64,000 nucleotides of DNA, taken from positions 2,976,001 to 3,040,000 of the forward strand of contig NZ_VFQE01000001.1 of assembly GCF_006717095.1 (NCBI RefSeq). The letters run 5' to 3'. This DNA comes from Blastococcus colisei (GTDB lineage: Bacteria; Actinomycetota; Actinomycetes; Mycobacteriales; Geodermatophilaceae). This document shows positions 62,716 through 64,000 of this stretch, one piece after another. How positions within the stretch are numbered: the first letter of the stretch is position 1; the number at the start of each line of letters is the position of its first letter. The translations under genes were made by a program, and so were the position numbers. The notes under the pieces were generated by a model. It searched no databases, was not told the DNA's origin, and worked only from the letters and a program-made list of their open reading frames with translations.

Positions 62716-63606
62716 GTGCTCCCCCGTTCCACGCCCCCCATCGGGGCGCACATCCAGATCAAGGGCGGCCTCGCCAAGGGCGGGCTCGCCTACACCGACG
62801 CCGTCGGCGCCCGCGCCGTGCAGGTGTTCGTGGGCAACCCGCGCGGCTGGAAGCTGACCGCCGGCGACCCGAGGCAGGACGCGCTCTTCATCGAGGGCTG
62901 CGCGGAACGGTCCGTGCCCTCGTTCATCCACACGCCGTTCCTGGTGAACGTCGGCTCCCCCACCGAGGCGACCGTCGAGCAGTCGATCGCCTCCATCGCG
63001 CACAACCTGCGGCGTGGCGCGGAGCTCGGCTGCGCCGGCGTCGTCGTGCACGCGGGCTCAGCAGTGGGCGAGGACCGCTACGAGGCGGCGCTGCGCCAGC
63101 TGCACGACCGCCTGCTGCCGGTGCTGGACGCCGCACCGGACGGCGGGCCCCGGCTGCTGATCGAGCCCACGGCCGGTGGCGGCAAGGCCCTGGCCGCCAC
63201 GGTCGAGGACCTCGGCCCCTACTTCGCGGCGCTGGAGGACCATCCGCTGCTCGGCGTCTGCTTCGACACCTGCCACGCCTGGGCGGCCGGCCACGACCTG
63301 GCGGTGCCGGGCGGGATGACAGCGACCCTGGACGCCCTGACCGCCACCGTGGGCCCGGGCCGGCTCGGGCTGGTGCACGCCAACGACTCGCTCGACGAGT
63401 GCGGCTCCAAGCGGGACCGGCACACGACGATCGGCGAGGGCTCGATCGGGGTGGCGCCGTTCGCGGAGCTGCTGGTCCACCCCTCGACGTCCGGCGTCCC
63501 CGTGGTGGTGGAGACGCCGTCCGAGCTCGACGGCTCGCCGTCCGCCGGCCACAAGCGCGACATCGCGCTGCTCAATTCACTCGTGCAAGCCCGCGCCGCC
63601 GCCTGA
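62716..63606 (+). CDS. nfo: Endonuclease IV-type deoxyribonuclease (Nfo)
   Basis: A 296-residue AP endonuclease of the TIM-barrel, three-zinc type. Metal ligands sit in IGAHIQIKGGL, VVHAGS, LLIEPTAGGG, FDTCHAWAAGHD (H and D), VHANDS and KRDRHTTIGEGSIG. The GTG at 62716 lies 3 nt after the pknL stop. The enzyme nicks DNA at abasic sites during base excision repair. The ordering with pknL is not obviously functional. Confidence 0.93.
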   Translation: MLPRSTPPIGAHIQIKGGLAKGGLAYTDAVGARAVQVFVGNPRGWKLTAGDPRQDALFIEGCAERSVPSFIHTPFLVNVGSPTEATVEQSIASIAHNLRRGAELGCAGVVVHAGSAVGEDRYEAALRQLHDRLLPVLDAAPDGGPRLLIEPTAGGGKALAATVEDLGPYFAALEDHPLLGVCFDTCHAWAAGHDLAVPGGMTATLDALTATVGPGRLGLVHANDSLDECGSKRDRHTTIGEGSIGVAPFAELLVHPSTSGVPVVVETPSELDGSPSAGHKRDIALLNSLVQARAAA

Positions 63607-63616
63607 GGCCGCGGCG

Positions 63617-63667
63617 CTGTGCACTGATGCGCAGTTCCTCGGCCTGGAAGTGCGCATCAGCGCACAG
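63617..63667. terminator. 22-bp stem hairpin between convergent nfo and DUF559 genes
   Basis: Arms CTGTGCACTGATGCGCAG(TTCC) and (GGAA)GTGCGCATCAGCGCACAG pair over 22 bases with two mismatches, one of them a G-T pair. The loop is TCGGCCT (63639-63645). It lies 10 nt after the nfo stop and reaches into the DUF559 3' end, so it can terminate from both sides. The arms have the look of a dispersed palindrome. Confidence 0.75.
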
Positions 63668-64000
63668 TGCCTCCCCGAAGGAGGCGGAGCCGGGCGGTGT
63701 GGACGGCGACGATCTCGTGGCGGCATGCCTCCGGTGAACGCGTCAGGCGGGCGAAGCTGAAGCGCAGGGTCTGCCAGCCCACCGTCGCCAGGAGCGCATC
63801 GCGCCTGATGTCGCGCTCGCGCTGAGCCCGCGACCCGTGCCAGGCGGCCCCGTCCATCTCGACCGCGAGCATCGACTCCTCGCACGCGGCATCGAGCACG
63901 AACGTCTCGGCGCCGACCGCCACGCGGCGCTGCTGCACGAACCGCGGCATGCCCGGCGCACGCAGGACGTGCAGGCAGCCCCAGATCTCGAGTTCGCTCT
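63657..64000 (-). CDS. DUF559 domain-containing protein (partial, start beyond window)
   Basis: About 114 residues are visible; the frame is open to the end of the window, so the gene continues upstream. The peptide has the DUF559 pattern: LHVLRAPGMPRFVQQRRV, AVEMDGAAWHG, RDIRRDALLATVGWQTLRFSFARL. The acidic DG and WH residues are those of the PD-(D/E)XK-like nuclease fold of the Vsr/DUF559 group. These proteins are common in Actinobacteria, and their function is unknown. The frame overlaps the terminator hairpin at its 3' end. Confidence 0.8.
   Translation of the reverse strand, partial: SELEIWGCLHVLRAPGMPRFVQQRRVAVGAETFVLDAACEESMLAVEMDGAAWHGSRAQRERDIRRDALLATVGWQTLRFSFARLTRSPEACRHEIVAVHTARLRLLRGGTVR

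Noticed and set aside
1-64000. tRNA, rRNA or insertion-sequence genes
   Set aside because: No tRNA-like cloverleaf, rRNA segment, transposase-like product or flanking inverted repeat with target duplication was seen on reading the window.

Overview
The window comes from the chromosome of a high-GC actinobacterium. The gene set points to Geodermatophilaceae or a close relative: a Wag31/SepF/FtsZ division cluster, a DUF222-HNH gene, DUF3040, carotenoid genes, an actinobacterial dnaE2 operon, GTG starts and probable leaderless genes. The family assignment is inferred from gene content only. No rRNA, tRNA, IS element, prophage or CRISPR array was seen.

1-19,100: after the tail of a sugar ABC permease and a bidirectional terminator, the whole minus strand is the division and cell-wall (dcw) cluster. 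In transcription order it runs mraZ, rsmH, ftsL, ftsI, murE, murF, mraY, ftsW, murG, murC, ftsQ, ftsZ, pgeF, yggS-type, sepF, yggT-type, wag31. Most neighbours overlap by 4 nt. murD is missing from its usual place between mraY and ftsW. MraZ-type operator boxes in 10-bp phase lie ahead of mraZ.

19,200-24,500: moxR, DUF58 and a TgpA-type transglutaminase form a plus-strand operon, followed by a terminator and a convergent DUF3040 gene. 24,600-28,620: dinB with a perfect LexA box, divergent from a three-gene cassette. The cassette encodes a 94-residue (Ala-Asp-Gly-Gly)n repeat peptide, a cupin_4/JmjC-type Fe(II) oxygenase and a sucrase/ferredoxin-like protein. It looks like a peptide-modification system and is the most interesting locus here.

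28,600-34,100: a truncated anti-sigma-type ATPase, STAS and GAF-ANTAR regulators, a phosphodiesterase/methyltransferase pair, a VOC protein, a small lipoprotein and a toxin-antitoxin pair. 34,100-39,700: a LexA-controlled mutagenesis operon (DUF6504, HEPN, dnaE2) with two overlapping SOS boxes, then a MazF-type toxin-antitoxin pair with an operator.

40,000-48,850: YbaK-type and GNAT genes, a first carotenoid locus (CrtO/CrtD-like oxidoreductase, CruF, CruG-like glycosyltransferase), an esterase, a flavin reductase-like gene, adenosine kinase, a CDP-alcohol phosphatidyltransferase and a frameshifted membrane-protein gene. 49,000-53,100: a frameshifted SOS-type DUF222-HNH gene, a hypothetical gene and metF.

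53,300-57,500: a second carotenoid locus (crtE, crtI, crtB) converging on a two-subunit lycopene cyclase. Together the loci could make a cyclised, hydrated and glycosylated carotenoid. 57,500-64,000: an Rv2175c-like regulator and an alpha-hydroxy-acid oxidase gene start 13 bp apart over a symmetrical promoter. They are followed by a ZTP riboswitch with glyA, a PASTA kinase gene (pknL type), nfo, and a DUF559 gene running off the end. Several short repeats sit between genes: two 73-nt intra-operon spacers, a 55-bp element in two copies and a tandem murG-murC spacer.
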